This document shows, in pieces, positions 61,959 to 64,000 of a stretch of 64,000 nt of DNA; positions within the stretch are counted from its first letter, which is position 1; every line of letters begins with the position of its first letter. The stretch spans positions 56,246 through 120,245 of the forward strand of contig CAZQCG010000013.1 in assembly GCA_964592425.1 (NCBI GenBank). The letters run 5' to 3'. This DNA comes from Viridilinea sp964592425 (GTDB lineage Bacteria > Chloroflexota > Chloroflexia > Chloroflexales > Chloroflexaceae). Below the pieces are notes generated by a model. That model did not search any database, was not told where the DNA came from, and worked only from the letters and a program-made list of their open reading frames with translations. The translations under genes and the position numbers were made by a program.

Positions 61959-62373
61959 ATGACCACTCCCGTTCCCTTGCTTGATCTCAAAGCACAATAT
62001 GCCACCCTGCGCAACGAAATCCACGCCGCGATGGACAGGGTGATCGAGTCGCAGCACTTTTTATGGCGCTTGCCGAACGCCACGCTCTCGCTGTCATCGA
62101 GGATGCCGCGCAGGCCATCGGTGCCGAGTACCAGGGGCACCGCGCTGGCTCGATCGGGCACCTGGGCTGCTTCAGCTTCTTCCCCTCCAAGAACCTGGGC
62201 GGTTTTGGCGACGGGGGCATGGTGACGACCAACGACTCTTGGCTGGCTGACAAGGTGAAGTTGCTGCGCGGGCACGGCGCACATCCCAAGTATTATCACA
62301 AGGTGGTGGGCGGCAACTTCCGGCTCGATGCGCTGCAGGCCGCCGTGCTGCGCGTCAAACTTAACTACCTCGC
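61959..62373 (+). pseudogene. WlbC/WbpE-like DegT aminotransferase with internal deletion and lost 3' end
   Basis: The ATG at 61959 begins VPLLDLKAQYATLRNEIHAA and ends at ESQHFL. Directly after, in another frame, the sequence gives MALAERHALAVIEDAAQAIG, then GCFSFFPSKNLGGFGDGGMV with the PLP lysine and VVGGNFRLDALQAAVLRVKL. About 125 residues between these parts are missing, and the rest after NYL is replaced by transposase sequence. With the upstream acetyltransferase remnant, it points to a former diacetamido-uronic acid pathway. Confidence 0.82.
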
Positions 62374-63744
62374 GGTTGATCCGGCGGCACCCGATGGCGA
62401 CCGCCTTGTTGGCTACCAGTTGGTACATGGCTCCGTTGACAGCGCTGCGGTCGAGCAGTTTCTGATCCAGCTCCGGGCCGCAGGCATTACCCCTGATGAA
62501 GTCATCACCGACGGATCCGCGCTGTATCCTGCCGTGCTGGCGAAGCGCTGGCCGCTTGCGGCACATCAGCGCTGTTTGTTTCATGAGACCCGCCGTGTGA
62601 CCCGCGCGGCGATGGAGGTCATTCAGGCCCTTCGGCGCACGCTCCCCCAACCACCGGCGAAACCCGGGCGTCTCTGGGGCGGCCCGCTCAACGCGACTCC
62701 GCCGACTGACAATCCCGACGCACCCGACTACCAACGTTGGCAGCTTCGGCAGGCAACCCGTCAGGCAGGAATTGCAGCGCGGTTCATCGGTTAGCCCAGG
62801 AGGGGCGCTCACACCGAGCGATTGCCCGTCAGTTGGGGCTGCGCCGGAAAACCGTACGGATCTGGCGTGCGCTTGAGCCACCGGCTGAGGTTCCCGATGA
62901 CCTTGCGCAGTCGTGGCAGGACCGGCGGTTGCCGGATGCGTCCACGATGCGCCGAATAGCCCGCGAGCAGCAGCGCGAGCAGGCGCAGCAGTTGGCGCTG
63001 CAAGGCCTTTCCTATGTTGCGATCGCTGCACAGTTCGGGATCCATCGGGTGACGGTGAGTGCCTGGCTCAACGAGACGCCAGCAATACCGTCTACGCAGC
63101 CCGACGAGGTGAACGACCTCGCAGCGATGGCGGAGGCAGTACTATCAGGTGCCCCTGAGGAGCCAGCACCACCTTCCCCGTGGGAGCGCTGGGAGACCGT
63201 CCGTCAGGTGCGGGAAGCGCTACGGGAACACCGCTACCTGTTGATTCGTCGGCCAGCGCATCTGTCAGCGAGCCAACAGGCACAGGTGGACGATCTGCTG
63301 AGCAGTCCAGTTGGCGCCGAGTTGCAGGTGGCGCGTCGCTTTGTGACCGAGTGGTATGTGCTCTGGCAGGACGAGAAGGGTCAGCGCCGGATGCTGGAGG
63401 AGGCGCGAGTCCGCTTCGCTGATTGGAGCACCGACGCTGCGTTCGCGGCAGTCGCTCCGTTCAGGCGCGTGCAGGTCAAGATGACGGCCCAGTTTGAGCG
63501 GGTGAGCGCCTTCTTACAGCAGGAGGAGTGGGAAGCCACGAACAACGGGGCTGAGCGCTTTGGCCGGGCGTTTCGGCACCGACAAGCTCCGCACTATAAT
63601 CTTCGTGCTACCGAGTCAATAGAGGGAGCCATTGCCGTGATGGCAAGTCTCCGCAAAGCTGCGGCGTTAGCGCAGAGCCCGCGAGACAGCGCACGGAGCG
63701 GTCGCGGTCGCAAGCCGAAAGCGCCGCTGCAAGCAACTGCATAG
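62374..63744 (+). mobile_element. 5'-truncated, frameshifted DDE transposase gene
   Basis: Sequence from 62374 reads AVDPAAPDGDRLVGYQLVHG and TPDEVITDGSALYPAVLAKR with AAHQRCLFHETRRVTRAAM, the first two catalytic Asp regions of a DDE transposase. The frame stops at 62794, and the protein continues in another frame at RLAQEGRSHRAIARQLGLRR, a helix-turn-helix, then a second one (LSYVAIAAQFGIHRVTVSAW). It ends with ATNNGAERFGRAFRHRQAPH, the probable Glu region. So the N-terminus is missing and a one-base shift splits the rest. The exact IS family is not clear to me. No left end is visible; GGCTCTGTAAAATGGTACAG at 63769 may be near the right end. Confidence 0.75.
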
Positions 63745-63809
63745 GCAACAGGGGTCACGCGGAGCCTGGCTCTGTAAAATGGTACAGTATGGGCCGAAAA
63801 TTGACACCA

Positions 63810-63929
63810 ATGGCGGCATTGGCCACGCGGCAATGGCACCATGCTGCGGCGCCCCATGGCGGCATTGGCCACGCGGCAATGGCACCATGCGCCCCATGGC
63901 GGCGTTGACCACGCGGCAATGGCACCATG
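63810..63929 (+). repeat. Three copies of a 34-base palindromic repeat
   Basis: ATGGCGGCATTGGCCACGCG and the following GCAATGGCACCATG occur at 63810, 63856 and 63896; the first two copies are identical and the third differs at two places. Spacers are 12 and 6 bases. Each unit is an imperfect palindrome (outer 12-base arms match at 10 positions). The array follows the transposase remnant; the remaining 256-base end of the window holds no gene. Confidence 0.8.
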
Positions 63930-64000
63930 CTGCGGCGTGGGCGGACACCGGGTAGGGGCGGACCCACGTGTTAATGGTGAAAGGTTAAGGAAGTTCTGTG

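Noticed and set aside
62780..62800. Programmed -1 frameshift site in the transposase gene
   Set aside because: No slippery heptamer of the A AAA AAG type or strong downstream stem could be seen; together with the missing 5' end a simple mutation is more likely, though not proven.
61946..63031. 361-codon reverse-strand open frame
   Set aside because: It spans two unrelated forward remnants (aminotransferase and transposase) and has no recognisable domain, so it is a chance frame.
63810..63929. CRISPR array
   Set aside because: Only three repeats with spacers of 12 and 6 bases, and no cas genes; the units are palindromic repeats.
1..64000. tRNA or rRNA genes
   Set aside because: I looked for GGTTCGAATC-type T-loops and conserved rRNA blocks by eye and saw none that fold convincingly; a covariance-model scan would settle it.

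Overview
The window is GC-rich bacterial DNA that most resembles a filamentous member of the Chloroflexi (Chloroflexales/Roseiflexus-like). The grounds are two very large YYY-motif (DUF2298) membrane proteins, a mevalonate kinase, a DUF4388/small-GTPase pair, many translationally coupled genes (ATGA/GTGA overlaps) and G/C-rich palindromic intergenic repeats. This assignment is inference from gene content; no rRNA or tRNA gene was seen.

Layout. 1-11.5 kb: a 5'-truncated flippase-like membrane protein, then two giant polytopic proteins. One is a 2642-aa protein with a GT-C-like N-terminus, two DUF2298 modules and a TPR tail; the other has a single DUF2298 module. 11.6-19.15 kb: housekeeping and small genes: a stand-alone CBM48 protein, guaA, mevalonate kinase, mnmA, two small membrane proteins, a DUF1385 protein, a DUF4388 protein and an MglA-like GTPase. 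19.15-59.35 kb: one very large surface-polysaccharide locus, almost entirely on the + strand. It opens with an ABC exporter (Wzm/Wzt with a carbohydrate-binding tail), continues with a tightly coupled CMP-sugar module (22.3-29.7 kb), and then holds two parallel Wzx/Wzy cassettes (30-41 kb and 47.9-57.5 kb). Each of these has a flippase, methyltransferase, glycosyltransferases, a TPR membrane protein and an O-antigen-ligase-like polymerase. Between them lie the initiation genes (a WecA-type and a PglC/WcaJ-type phosphoglycosyl transferase) and the first of two tyrosine autokinases with Gly-Tyr tails. The second kinase closes the locus.

59.35-64 kb is a decaying accessory end. It carries a broken copy of the GDP-fucose-synthase-like gene, a PIN toxin with its middle deleted next to a small partner gene, a 5'-truncated WlbB/WbpD-like acetyltransferase, an intact VapBC-like pair, a WlbC/WbpE-like aminotransferase with an internal deletion, a 5'-truncated and frameshifted transposase fused in frame onto it, and a three-copy 34-bp palindromic repeat.

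How the genes work together (inference): nucleotide-sugar enzymes (CMP-sugar synthetase, epimerases, fucose-synthase-like reductase, DegT aminotransferase) feed glycosyltransferases that build lipid-linked units on undecaprenyl phosphate. These units are decorated by methyl- and acetyltransferases, flipped, polymerised under control of the tyrosine kinases, or exported by the ABC system. No Wza-type outer-membrane channel or Wzb-type phosphatase was seen. The most unusual elements are the CMP-sugar module with two unassigned proteins, the reverse-strand acetyltransferase between direct repeats at 43.4-44.1 kb, palindromic repeats inserted in frame into the DUF2298 proteins, and the run of internally deleted genes at 59.4-62.4 kb.
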